Source: Cellulomonas avistercoris
GTDB lineage: Bacteria; Actinomycetota; Actinomycetes; Actinomycetales; Cellulomonadaceae
Direction of reading: 5' to 3'
Assembly: GCF_014836445.1 (NCBI RefSeq)
Contig: NZ_JACSQV010000002.1
Coordinates: 11,927 to 75,926 of the forward strand
DNA: 64,000 bases
Shown: in pieces, positions 41,377 through 51,723 of the stretch
Layout: each line of letters starts with the position of its first letter
Position numbering within the stretch: position 1 is the first letter of the stretch
Made by a program: the position numbers and the translations under genes
The notes under the pieces: generated by a model
Told to the model about the DNA's origin: nothing
The model's database searches: none
What the model saw: only the letters and a program-made list of their open reading frames with translations

Positions 41377-43248
41377 ATGAGCACTCCGCTGGAGGACTAC
41401 GCGCTGCTCTCCGACCTGTGCACCGGTCCGCTGGTGTCACGGGACGGGAGCATCGACTGGTTGTGCCTCCCGCGCTACGACTCACCCGCGGTGTTCTCTG
41501 CGTTGCTCGGCGGCCCCGACGACGGGCGCTGGCGGCTGTCCGTCGTGGACGGCGAGGTCGTCGAGCGCCGGTACATCCCGCACACGTTCGTCCTGGAGAC
41601 CACGTGGCGGACCCCGACCGCGCGCGTGCGGGTCACGGACTTCCTGCCGATCGCCGCGGACCGCGCGGACCTCGTGCGGCGCGTCCAGTGCCTCGAGGGA
41701 GAGGCCGAGATCGAGCACGACCTGCGGCTGCGGTTCGACTACGCGCGGGCGACGCCGTGGGTGCGCGTCGTGGACCACGCCGGTGCGCCCGCGCTGCTGT
41801 CGCTCGCGGGCCCGGACGGGCTCATGCTGGTCGGGCCTCTGCTGACGTGGGCGCACGCGGGTGCCGAGGGGCTGCCGGACGGGGCCGCGGAGCAGCCCGA
41901 GGCGGTCGACGTCCCGGCCGACGGCGAGGCCGGACGGCGTGCGCCCCGGCTCACGGGCCGGTTCCGCATGGAGGCCCGCGAGACCCTCGACTGGGACCTG
42001 TCCGCGTTCCCGTCGTACGAGGACCGGCCGGAGCCGGCGTCGGTCGACCACGCGCTGGCGGCGACGATCAAGTACTGGACGGACTGGTCGGCGGCCCGGG
42101 ACGTGGACACCGAGTACGACCCGCAGGTCCTGCGCTCGATGCTCGTGCTGCGTGCCCTGACCCACGGCAGGACGGGCGGGGTCGTCGCGGCACCGACCGC
42201 GTCCCTGCCCGAGAGCCTGGGCGGCAGCCGCAACTGGGACTACCGGTACGTGTGGCTGCGGGACGCGGCCCTGACGATCGAGGTCGCGGTGGCGCACGGG
42301 AGCGCGCACGCGGCTGTGCTGTGGCGTGACTGGCTGCTGCGCGCCGTGGCGGGTGACGCCGAGAAGATCCAGATCATGTACGGGATCGGCGGCGAGCGGG
42401 AGCTCACCGAGAAGGTGCTCGGTCACCTCACCGGCTACGAGGGGTCGCGCCCGGTGCGCATCGGCAACGGCGCGGCTGACCAGTACCAGGCCGACGTGGT
42501 GGGCGAGGTGATGATCGCGCTCGGGCTGCTGCGGGACGCGGGGGTCGAGGAGGACGAGTACTCCTGGGGCCTGCAGAAGAGCCTGCTGCGGTTCTGCGAG
42601 CGCAACCTCGACCGCAAGGACAACGGCATCTGGGAGATGCGCGGCGAGCTGCACCACTTCACGCACGGGCGCGTCATGATGTGGGCCGCCTTCGACCGGG
42701 GCATCACCGCGGTCGAGCACCCGCACGGTCTCGACGGACCGGTGGAGCGGTGGCGCGAGATCCGCGACCGGCTGCGCGACGAGATCGAGCAGCGCGGGTT
42801 CGAGCCCTCGCTCAACAGCTTCACGCAGGTGTACGACGGCACCCGGGTGGACGCGTCGCTGCTGCAGCTGCCGCACACCGGATTCATCGCGCACGACGAC
42901 CCCCGCATGCTCGGCACGGTCGCGCGCATCGAGTCCGAGCTCGTCGACGCGCACGGTCTGGTGCACCGCTACCGCACCGACAACGGCATGGACGGCATCG
43001 CCGGGGACGAGCACCCGTTCCTCATCTGCAACTTCTGGCTCGTCGAGCACTACGCGCACAGCGGGCGACTGGCCGAGGCACGGGCCCTCATGGACCAGCT
43101 CCTCGGGTACGCCAACGACGTGGGCCTGCTGAGCGAGGAGTACGACGCGGGCGCGGGCCGGCTCATCGGCAACTTCCCGCAGGCGTTCAGCCACATCGGG
43201 CTGATCCGTGCGGCGGACGCGATCGCGGCGGCCACGCGCAAGGGCTGA
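41377..43248 (+). CDS. GH15 family trehalase/glucoamylase-type hydrolase
   Basis: A 623-residue intracellular enzyme. The N-terminal beta-sandwich starts LEDYALLSDLCTGPLVSRDG, followed by SIDWLCLPRYDSPAVF. The (alpha/alpha)6 catalytic domain has GSRNWDYRYVWLRDA, the central IWEMRGELHHFTHGRVMMW, and the end LLSEEYDAGAGRLIGNFPQAFSHIGLI with the expected catalytic acids. This layout is shared by bacterial GH15 glucoamylases and by the actinobacterial alpha,alpha-trehalases. In actinobacteria with this N-terminus, trehalase is the more frequent activity. No signal peptide is seen. The ATG at 41377 follows a weak GCAGGG. Confidence 0.9.
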   Translation: MSTPLEDYALLSDLCTGPLVSRDGSIDWLCLPRYDSPAVFSALLGGPDDGRWRLSVVDGEVVERRYIPHTFVLETTWRTPTARVRVTDFLPIAADRADLVRRVQCLEGEAEIEHDLRLRFDYARATPWVRVVDHAGAPALLSLAGPDGLMLVGPLLTWAHAGAEGLPDGAAEQPEAVDVPADGEAGRRAPRLTGRFRMEARETLDWDLSAFPSYEDRPEPASVDHALAATIKYWTDWSAARDVDTEYDPQVLRSMLVLRALTHGRTGGVVAAPTASLPESLGGSRNWDYRYVWLRDAALTIEVAVAHGSAHAAVLWRDWLLRAVAGDAEKIQIMYGIGGERELTEKVLGHLTGYEGSRPVRIGNGAADQYQADVVGEVMIALGLLRDAGVEEDEYSWGLQKSLLRFCERNLDRKDNGIWEMRGELHHFTHGRVMMWAAFDRGITAVEHPHGLDGPVERWREIRDRLRDEIEQRGFEPSLNSFTQVYDGTRVDASLLQLPHTGFIAHDDPRMLGTVARIESELVDAHGLVHRYRTDNGMDGIAGDEHPFLICNFWLVEHYAHSGRLAEARALMDQLLGYANDVGLLSEEYDAGAGRLIGNFPQAFSHIGLIRAADAIAAATRKG

Positions 43249-43269
43249 GGCGCGACCGGGACCACCCGG

Positions 43270-44154
43270 TCAGGCGACCGTCAACACCGTCCCCGGCGGG
43301 ACCTTGCCCCACAGCAGGTCCAGGACCTCCTCGCTCACGCGCACGCACCCGTTGGAGATGGCGCCGGTGCGTGCGATCGGGCTGGTGTGGATCGCGGTCG
43401 CCGACGTCCCCGTCGCCTTGTCGTAGACGTCGATCGTCTCGCTCTGGCTGGACAGCAGCAGGACGCGCGGCGTGTACGTGCCCGGCTGCTCCCACTGCGA
43501 CCCGACGACGAACTGCGGCACCGCGGGCGTCGGGGACCCCGGTGCGCCCACGGCCTTGACCGGCACGGTGCTGGTCGTCGTGCCGTCGTCGACGGTCAGG
43601 CTCAGCGCCGCCAGGTCCAGGTGCAGCCGCCAGTCCGTGCCCGAGGGCGTCGTGTCCTGCGCGCGGATCCACACGCTGCGCCCGTTGACCTGGGACACGT
43701 CCTGGCTCGGCAGCGCGCTGCGCGTCGCGACGAGGACGCGCAGCCAGCCGCCGCGCTGGTCGATGACGGGCAGCACCGTCGGCACGTCGAGCGTCACCGC
43801 GGGGACCGTGGCCACGGGCCGCCCGTGCACCGCGTCGTACCCGGCCGTGTCGCGCACGACGGTCGCGGTCTGCCAGGTGCCGAGGGCGGGGTCGTCGTTG
43901 CGACGCTGCTCGAGACCGTCGGTGCCGGGCAGGCCGGGGACGACGTTGCGCGGCTCGACGACGGGCAGCGACGCCAGGTCGACCGCTCCGAGCGGTGCCG
44001 GCGCGGGGACCGCGGACTTGTCGGCCACGACGGGCGTGCGGACGACGACGACCTCGGGCTCCGCGGGCGCGGCGGCGACGCAGCCCGTCACGGTCACCGC
44101 GCACACCAGCGCGGCAGCCGCCAGCCCTGCCCGTGCCCGTGCGCGCGTCTCCAC
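43270..44154 (-). CDS. L,D-transpeptidase lipoprotein (YkuD domain)
   Basis: A 294-residue lipoprotein that would form 3-3 crosslinks in peptidoglycan or attach proteins to it. The signal peptide ends in the lipobox VTGC near residue 25. A Pro/Ala-rich spacer and an SH3-like part (VLPVIDQRGGWLRVLV) precede the YkuD domain from about 175. The active-site block HTSPIARTGAISNGCVRV places the catalytic cysteine at residue 270. LLWGKVPPGTVLTV closes the domain. The GTG at 44154 lies six bases after CACCAT. Confidence 0.88.
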   Translation of the reverse strand: METRARARAGLAAAALVCAVTVTGCVAAAPAEPEVVVVRTPVVADKSAVPAPAPLGAVDLASLPVVEPRNVVPGLPGTDGLEQRRNDDPALGTWQTATVVRDTAGYDAVHGRPVATVPAVTLDVPTVLPVIDQRGGWLRVLVATRSALPSQDVSQVNGRSVWIRAQDTTPSGTDWRLHLDLAALSLTVDDGTTTSTVPVKAVGAPGSPTPAVPQFVVGSQWEQPGTYTPRVLLLSSQSETIDVYDKATGTSATAIHTSPIARTGAISNGCVRVSEEVLDLLWGKVPPGTVLTVA

Positions 44155-44233
44155 GGGTCCATGGTGCGGGACGTCCGGCCGGTGCGGCGAATGCGGGTGG
44201 CCGCCGCGCCCCACCGCGGCGGACACTGGGGGC

Positions 44234-44791
44234 ATGGAACCCGAGGCCGGCGGCGCCTGGCGGCCGCGCACAGCACCACCGGGCGGGCGCCCGGCCACGA
44301 CGCCGGCGCCCGGTCAGGAGTCCGTCTGGGACTACCCGCGCCCGCCGGCGGTCGTGCCGAGCCCCGAGCGTGTCGTCGTCCGGCTGGGCACGACGGTCGT
44401 CGCCGACACGCGCCGGGCGCTGCGCGTCCTGGAGACGTCGCACCCGCCGACGTACTACCTGCCGCTCGCCGACGTGACCCCCGGCGCGCTCGTGCCCGCC
44501 GACGGCCCGACGACCTTCTGCGAGTTCAAGGGCCGCGCCACGTACAGCGACGTGGTCGGCGTCGACGAGCGCGGCGGGCGCGTCGTGCTGCGGCGCGCCG
44601 CGTGGGGGTACCCGGACCCGGCGCCCGGCTACGAGGCCCTGGTCGGCCACGTCGCGCTCTACCCCGACGGGCTGACGTGCACCGTCGACGGCGAGCTCGT
44701 CCAGCCGCAGGACGGCGACTTCTACGGCGGCTGGCGCACGAGCCGCGTCGTCGGACCCTTCAAGGGCGGGACGGGCACGCGCGGCTGGTGA
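44234..44791 (+). CDS. DUF427 domain protein
   Basis: A 185-residue cytoplasmic protein whose residues about 50-165 are a DUF427 (NTP_transf_9-like) domain. Markers are VVADTRRALRVLETSHPPTYY, YLPLADV, TFCEFKGRATYSDV, and WGYPDPAPGYEALVGHVALYP. Such proteins are common in actinobacteria and their activity is not established. GACACT lies six bases before the ATG at 44234, pointing to a leaderless mRNA. Confidence 0.88.
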   Translation: MEPEAGGAWRPRTAPPGGRPATTPAPGQESVWDYPRPPAVVPSPERVVVRLGTTVVADTRRALRVLETSHPPTYYLPLADVTPGALVPADGPTTFCEFKGRATYSDVVGVDERGGRVVLRRAAWGYPDPAPGYEALVGHVALYPDGLTCTVDGELVQPQDGDFYGGWRTSRVVGPFKGGTGTRGW

Positions 44792-46348
<1,557 letters not shown>

Positions 46349-46406
46349 GGACGGGACCCCGGCGCGGGCGGCGGCGAGGGTTCGCACGGTCGCCTAACCT
46401 CACCGG

Positions 46407-47018
46407 GTGCCTGCACCACCCCTGACCGCCTCCCCCGTCCGTCACCACGCCCGTCGGGTCGCGCAGCAGACGGTCGCGCTCGTCGTGGGCGCCGGCCTCG
46501 GCCTCGTCGCGGCGACGATGGTCCGCGACTACGCGCTGCTGTGGATGGTGCTGCTCCCGCTGGGTCTGTGGGCGCTCGCGAACCGCGCGGGGGTCCGGTC
46601 GGCCGCCGGCGGCTTCGACCTGCGGCGCGTGCCGCCGGGCGACCTCGTCGCGATGACGCTGGGCGTGCTGCTGGCGGTGCCCGCCGCCCTGGCCGCGCTC
46701 GACGGCTCGGTGCCGCGCGCGGCCGGGCTCGTCGCGATGCTCGCGGTGCTCGGCTTCGGCATGCTCGGCCACGCCGGGGCCATCCGCGACGGCGCGACCC
46801 TCGTCACGGACGGACGCGGCCGGGTCGCCCGCGCCGCGGACGTCGCGCTGCGCGGCATCCGCACCACCTCGGGACTGACCAACGTGTACCTCGCCGCGGT
46901 CGGGACGCTGCTGGCGTTCCCCGACGCGGCCGCGTGGCTGCCGACCGTGGCCATGGTCGTGACGGGCGCGCTGCACGCCGTGCTGGAGGGACGCTCGCAG
47001 GGGGTCGTCGAGCGGTAG
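46407..47018 (+). CDS. Hypothetical membrane protein
   Basis: A 203-residue protein with five or six hydrophobic segments (ALVVGAGLGLVAATMVRDYA, ALLWMVLLPLGLWALANRAG and others) and no recognised domain. TAACCT lies six bases before the GTG at 46407, so it appears to be a leaderless single gene. Confidence 0.75.
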   Translation: MPAPPLTASPVRHHARRVAQQTVALVVGAGLGLVAATMVRDYALLWMVLLPLGLWALANRAGVRSAAGGFDLRRVPPGDLVAMTLGVLLAVPAALAALDGSVPRAAGLVAMLAVLGFGMLGHAGAIRDGATLVTDGRGRVARAADVALRGIRTTSGLTNVYLAAVGTLLAFPDAAAWLPTVAMVVTGALHAVLEGRSQGVVER

Positions 47019-47080
47019 GCGCCCGGGTGAACGCACGCGCACCGGGTCAAGCGCACCCGGTGGCGGGTCGATCCCCGTGC

Positions 47081-48217
47081 GTGCACCCTGCCCGCGCCCT
47101 CGCGCGTCCCGCCACCGCCCTGCTCGCCGTCGTCCTGGCGGCCCTCACGCTCACGGCCTGCGGCGGCGGACCCTCCGACACCGCGACGGTCGTCGAGGTG
47201 GTCGACGGGGACACCGTCGACGTCGAGCGGGACGGCACCGAGGTCCGCGTGCGGCTCCTCAACGTGGACGCACCCGAGTCCGTCGACCCGGACGAGCCCG
47301 TCGAGTGCCTCGGCGAGGACGCGGCGGACGTCCTGCGCGAGCTGCTGCCCGTGGGCACCGAGGTGCGCCTGGAGACCGACGTCGAGCTGCACGACCGGTA
47401 CGACCGGCTGCTCGCGGGCGTGTTCACCGGTGACCTGCTCGTCAACGCCGAGATCGCGCGGCGCGGCATGGGCCACGCGGTCGTGGTGGAGCCGAACGAG
47501 AAGTTCTACCCGCCCGTGCACGAGGCGGAGCAGGCCGCGCGGGCGGCCGGTGCCGGGCTGCACGACGCCGAGGTCGACTGCACCTTGCCCGGTCAGGTCG
47601 CTGCCCTCGAGGACGACACGGAGAACACCGTCGTCGCCTCCGCGGGACTCGCCACGGGCGTCGGCCTCGAGGAGGTCGACCGGCACCGCACGCGGCTCGC
47701 GACCGCCGCGACGACAGGTGGCGCGCTGCTCGCCCTGCTCGACGGCGACCGGACGTCCGGTCCGACGTCCCGCTACGACGAGGACGTGCTGGTGGACCTG
47801 CGCGAACGCACGGCACGCCAGCACGAGCGCGTCACCGCCGCCCAGGTGACGACGGACGCGCTGCGTGCCACCGAGGAGCAGCGCATCGAGGCCGAGCGGG
47901 TCGCCGCGGAGGAGGAGGCGCGTCGCGTCGCCGAGGAGGCCGCGCGGCAGGCCGACGAGGCCCGCCGCGCCGAGGAGGCCCGTGAGGCGGACGCCGCGCG
48001 CCAGGCTGCGCGCGCCGCGTCGGCGGCCTCCGCGCCGGCGTCCGGCGGGTCCGGGGGCTCCGCCGCGTCGGGTGGCTCGGGTGGCTCGGGTGGCGGGAGC
48101 GTCTTCTACCAGAACTGCGACGCCGTCCGTGCTGCGGGCGCCGCGCCGCTGCTCGTCGGCCAGCCCGGGTACGCACGCAAGCTCGACCGGGACGGCGACG
48201 GCGTCGCCTGCGAGTGA
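47081..48217 (+). CDS. Secreted SNase-like nuclease lipoprotein with coiled coil and Excalibur domain
   Basis: A 378-residue exported protein. A lipoprotein signal (LLAVVLAALTLTAC) ends near residue 27. The staphylococcal-nuclease domain follows: TVVEVVDGDTVDVERDG, VRLLNVDAPES, then HDRYDRLLAGVF and LVNAEIARRGMGHAVV. A charged coiled coil (ATEEQRIEAERVAAEEEARR and on) and a Gly/Ser linker lead to a C-terminal Excalibur calcium-binding domain (YQNCDAVRAAG, LDRDGDGVACE). The protein is probably an envelope-tethered, calcium-dependent nuclease. The GTG at 47081 gives a normal lipoprotein signal; an upstream GTG at 47027 would add 18 residues. Confidence 0.88.
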   Translation: MHPARALARPATALLAVVLAALTLTACGGGPSDTATVVEVVDGDTVDVERDGTEVRVRLLNVDAPESVDPDEPVECLGEDAADVLRELLPVGTEVRLETDVELHDRYDRLLAGVFTGDLLVNAEIARRGMGHAVVVEPNEKFYPPVHEAEQAARAAGAGLHDAEVDCTLPGQVAALEDDTENTVVASAGLATGVGLEEVDRHRTRLATAATTGGALLALLDGDRTSGPTSRYDEDVLVDLRERTARQHERVTAAQVTTDALRATEEQRIEAERVAAEEEARRVAEEAARQADEARRAEEAREADAARQAARAASAASAPASGGSGGSAASGGSGGSGGGSVFYQNCDAVRAAGAAPLLVGQPGYARKLDRDGDGVACE

Positions 48218-48232
48218 CGGGCGCTCGGCCCG

Positions 48233-50380
48233 TCAGATCACGTCGTCCGCGGCGAGCGCGTCCTTCAGCATCCCGACCAGCGCCTCGACCTGCACGTCGC
48301 TCGAGGACCCGTCCTCGTCCTCACCGGCGCCGTCCAGCGCGCGGGCGGCCAGGCCCGACTTGCTGTCGATGAGCTCGGCGATCCGCGAGTCGATGGTCTG
48401 GGCGGCGACGATGCGCCACGCGGTGACGGGCTCGTCCTGACCGATCCGGTGGATGCGGTCGATGGCCTGCGTCTGCTCGGCGAAGGTCCAGGACAGCTCG
48501 GCGAGGACCAGGTTGGACGCGACCTGCAGGTTGAGGCCCACGCCCGCGGCCGTCAGCGAGCACACGACGATCGACACCTCGGGGTCGTCGACGAACGCGG
48601 CGACGTTCTTGGCCCGGGCCCGGGGCGTCTGGTCGCCGCGGATCGAGGCGTAGCGGATGCCACGGTCGGCGAACGTCTGCTCGGCCACGTCCATGACGTC
48701 GATGTGCTTGGCGAAGAACACGACCTTGCCGACGTTGCGCGCGAGCTGTGCCGCGAAGTCCGCGGCGAGCCCGGCCTTGGCCTGACCGATCCGGCGGACC
48801 ATCGTGAAGACGTTCTCGCCACCCGTCTTGGAGCTCGCGTCCTTGAGCTCGGACGCGGCGACCCGGCGGGCCAGGTCGAGGTCGATGCCGTCGACGGCTA
48901 GGTCTCCCCCGCGCGCCTCCAGGGCCGCGCGGTACCGGCTGACCAGGCGCTGCGCGAGGACGGCCTCGGCGGCGCGGATCGAGCGGCCGACGGCGCCGTC
49001 GAGCTCGACCGGCAGGTCCGCCACCCGGCGCGCGGGGATGTCGGCGACCACGTCGGCCTTGCGGCGGCGCACGATGCCCATGTCGATCACGGCGGCCCGC
49101 GCGGCAGCGGAGAAGCCGCGGTCCGCCGGGGTCAGGCCGGTGTCCTCGAGCGCCGTCATCAGCGCACCCAGCGGCTTGGTCTCGTCGATCCAGCCGAGGA
49201 ACTGCCAGATCGCGCGGAAGTCCTCGATGTCGTTGATGAGCGGCGTGCCGGTGAGCGCCATCAGCAGCGGCCGGGCCATGCGCTCACGGATCCGCTCGGA
49301 CAGCGCCAGGACGTGCTTGGAGCGCTGCGAGCCGGTGTTCTTGATGAAGTGCGCCTCGTCGACGACCATCCCGCGGAAGCCGTGGTCGCCGAGCCAGCCG
49401 ACGTGCCGGTCGAGGATGTCGTAGTTGACGATGACGACGTCCGCGAACGCGTCGACGTCGTCGCCGTCACCGTGGACGACGGTGGCCCGGCGCAGCGGCG
49501 TCCACAGGCCGACCTCGTGCGCCCAGTTGGTCTTGACGACGTTGGGGACGACGACCAGCAGCGGGAACGCGTCGGCGGCCTGCGCGGCGAGCAGCGCCTG
49601 CGCGGTCTTGCCGAGGCCCGGCTCGTCGGCGAGCAGGAACGTGCGGTGACCGCGCACGGCCGCCGCGACGACCTGCGCCTGGTGCGGCATGAGCTCGCGG
49701 CCGGGGGGCGTCGGCACGTGGCGCGGCTCGGGCAGCTTCATGCACGCCGGCGCGCCGGGCGTCGCGTCCTCGAAGGACCGGAAGAGCGGCTCGAGCAGTT
49801 CCCAGCCGGCGAGCCGCCGGGGGCGCGCCACGATCCGCTGGGCGGCGGCCTCGAAGTCGGGCGCGAGGAACGGGTTCGCGCGCTGATGGGAGATGACCGA
49901 CCGCGGCACGACGCGCTTCTCGGCACCGGGCACCGGTGCGGGCGGGGCGGCGGGCTCGGGCTCCTCGGGCGGCTCCAGACCGCCGGCGCGCATGACCGTC
50001 GCGCGGTAGGCGCGGGCGGCGTCGGAGACCCGGGCGTCGTCGGCGAGCAGCTCGAGCAGCGAGGTGTCCCGGGCCGCGGTCTTGGCCAGCTGGGTCGCGA
50101 CCCCGTCGAGCCGCTTGAGCTGCTCGGTCCGTCGCGCCTGGGACAGCGTGGTGTCGGCCATGACGCGGGCGCGCTCCTCGCGCACCAGCAGCGCCACGAC
50201 CTGGAACTTCGTGCGCACCGTCGCACGTGTCGGCGGCCGCTTCACCGCGGCGTCGACCTCACGCGCGAGACCCGCGAGCACCGGGACGATGCCCTGCTCC
50301 GCGGGGCGCGCAGGACGGCGACGCTGCGTGCCGGCGTCGCCGCGTGCCCGACCGGAGCCGCGCTGGCCTGCTCGTGCCAC
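48233..50380 (-). CDS. SNF2/SWI2-type DEAD-like helicase
   Basis: A 715-residue superfamily 2 ATPase. After about 200 residues of basic and proline-rich sequence the helicase core begins. Walker A is FLLADEPGLGKTAQALLA, then VVVPNVVKTNW (Ia), VVDEAHFIKN (II), ALTGTPLIN (III), VVFFAKHID (IV), SLTAAGVGLNLQVA (V) and QAIDRIHRIGQ (VI). This is the full SNF2 set, so it should translocate on double-stranded DNA. It lacks HNH or HARP domains, so it is not a classical SMARCAL1-like fusion. The GTG at 50380 is preferred because AAGGAGG lies just upstream; translation further up would be rich in Arg/Gly. Confidence 0.9.
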   Translation of the reverse strand: MARAGQRGSGRARGDAGTQRRRPARPAEQGIVPVLAGLAREVDAAVKRPPTRATVRTKFQVVALLVREERARVMADTTLSQARRTEQLKRLDGVATQLAKTAARDTSLLELLADDARVSDAARAYRATVMRAGGLEPPEEPEPAAPPAPVPGAEKRVVPRSVISHQRANPFLAPDFEAAAQRIVARPRRLAGWELLEPLFRSFEDATPGAPACMKLPEPRHVPTPPGRELMPHQAQVVAAAVRGHRTFLLADEPGLGKTAQALLAAQAADAFPLLVVVPNVVKTNWAHEVGLWTPLRRATVVHGDGDDVDAFADVVIVNYDILDRHVGWLGDHGFRGMVVDEAHFIKNTGSQRSKHVLALSERIRERMARPLLMALTGTPLINDIEDFRAIWQFLGWIDETKPLGALMTALEDTGLTPADRGFSAAARAAVIDMGIVRRRKADVVADIPARRVADLPVELDGAVGRSIRAAEAVLAQRLVSRYRAALEARGGDLAVDGIDLDLARRVAASELKDASSKTGGENVFTMVRRIGQAKAGLAADFAAQLARNVGKVVFFAKHIDVMDVAEQTFADRGIRYASIRGDQTPRARAKNVAAFVDDPEVSIVVCSLTAAGVGLNLQVASNLVLAELSWTFAEQTQAIDRIHRIGQDEPVTAWRIVAAQTIDSRIAELIDSKSGLAARALDGAGEDEDGSSSDVQVEALVGMLKDALAADDVI

Positions 50381-50646
50381 ATCTCCTCCTTCGCGCCTGT
50401 GCGCACCGCGACCGCGGTGCAGCACGCCGTGCCACCGCCAACCAGGACCGGTCACGCCAGGGCAGCGCCCCGTGCCGCCGGGACGAGGGCTCCTCGGGGC
50501 GAGCGCGCCGTGCAGCAGCGCTGCTTCCCCCGTGCGCGCCACCTACGGGTCCGTGCTGACGTCGGTGGTGCCACGCGGCCGGACGCCGCCGTGAACGCTC
50601 ACGGGGCACGGTCCTGGCCTAGCTCCATCACCGACTGACGCGAATC

Positions 50647-51723
50647 CTACCGCCGAGCACTCCCGCGGGGGGCGTCACCGTCGCGTCCGGTGCGCGCGCC
50701 GCGCCGCGGCCCGTCCGATGCGTCGGCCTGCTCCCGGTCTGCACCGTACGACGCCGCCAGGCGGCGCAGCCCCTCGTCGAGGGAGACCTCGGGGCGCCAC
50801 CGCAGGTCGGTGCGCGTCCGGCGCTGGTCGAACCAGTGGGCGGTCGACAGCTGCTCGGCGAGGAACCGCGTCATGGGTGGCTCGCCGTCGGCGCTGCGCA
50901 GCGGCAGCCGCGCCCAGGCGGCCTCGACCGCACCGCCCGCCGTCCTCGCCACCGGGGCCGGGACGCGGCGCGTGGGCGCGGGGACGCCCGCGGCGGCGCA
51001 GATGCCGGCGAGCATCTCCGCGACCGTCCGCGGCTCGCCGTTCGTCACGACGTACGCCTGTCCGCGCACGGCGCCGTCGTCGTCGGCGAGCCGGTGCAGG
51101 GCCGCGACCAGCGCCGACGCCGCGTTGTCGAGGTAGGTCGTGTCGATGAGGGCCGCGCCGTGGCCCAGCAGCGGCAGCCGCCCGGCGCGGGCCCGCTCGA
51201 CGATCCGCGCGACGAGCTGCTCGTCGCCCGGCCCCCAGACGAGGTGCGGGCGGACGGCGACGACCCGCAGCGGCCCGTCGGCGCCGAGCGCGAGGAGCTC
51301 GGCCTCGGCCTTGGTGCGCGCGTACTCGCCGCGCGCGCGCTGCGGGTCCGCCGGGGAGGCGTCCCGGCCGACGATCGCGGTGCCGGTGTGCGCGACCGAC
51401 GGCGAGGACACGTGGACCACGTCGGTCACGCCGTGCCGGGCGGCGGCGTCGAGGAGCGTGCGCGTGCCGTCGACGTTGACGCGCCGGAAGTCGGCCGGGT
51501 CGCCGGTGAGCGACACCTTCGCCGCGAGGTGCACGACCGCGTCGACGCCCCGCACGGCACGGTCCACGTCGTCGCGCTCGGTGAGCGAGCCGAGGACGTC
51601 GTGCACGCCGTCGACCCCGCTGGGCCGGCGCTGGAACGTGCGGACGTCGTGCCCCGCGTCGCGGACGTGCGCGGCGGTGGTCCGGCCCAGGAGCCCGGAC
51701 GCACCCGTGACGAGGACCCTCAC
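50647..51723 (-). CDS. oleD: OleD-type NAD(P)-dependent 3-ketoacid reductase
   Basis: A 358-residue extended SDR of the 3-beta-HSD group. The Rossmann motif is VLVTGASGLLGRTTAAHV and the catalytic YxxxK is EYARTKAEAELL. By position in oleA-oleBC-oleD it should reduce the 2-alkyl-3-ketoacid made by OleA to the 2-alkyl-3-hydroxyacid, the substrate of OleC. The GTG at 51723 overlaps the stop of oleBC (GTGA). The last 30 residues are charged and low-complexity. Confidence 0.87.
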   Translation of the reverse strand: MRVLVTGASGLLGRTTAAHVRDAGHDVRTFQRRPSGVDGVHDVLGSLTERDDVDRAVRGVDAVVHLAAKVSLTGDPADFRRVNVDGTRTLLDAAARHGVTDVVHVSSPSVAHTGTAIVGRDASPADPQRARGEYARTKAEAELLALGADGPLRVVAVRPHLVWGPGDEQLVARIVERARAGRLPLLGHGAALIDTTYLDNAASALVAALHRLADDDGAVRGQAYVVTNGEPRTVAEMLAGICAAAGVPAPTRRVPAPVARTAGGAVEAAWARLPLRSADGEPPMTRFLAEQLSTAHWFDQRRTRTDLRWRPEVSLDEGLRRLAASYGADREQADASDGPRRGARTGRDGDAPRGSARR

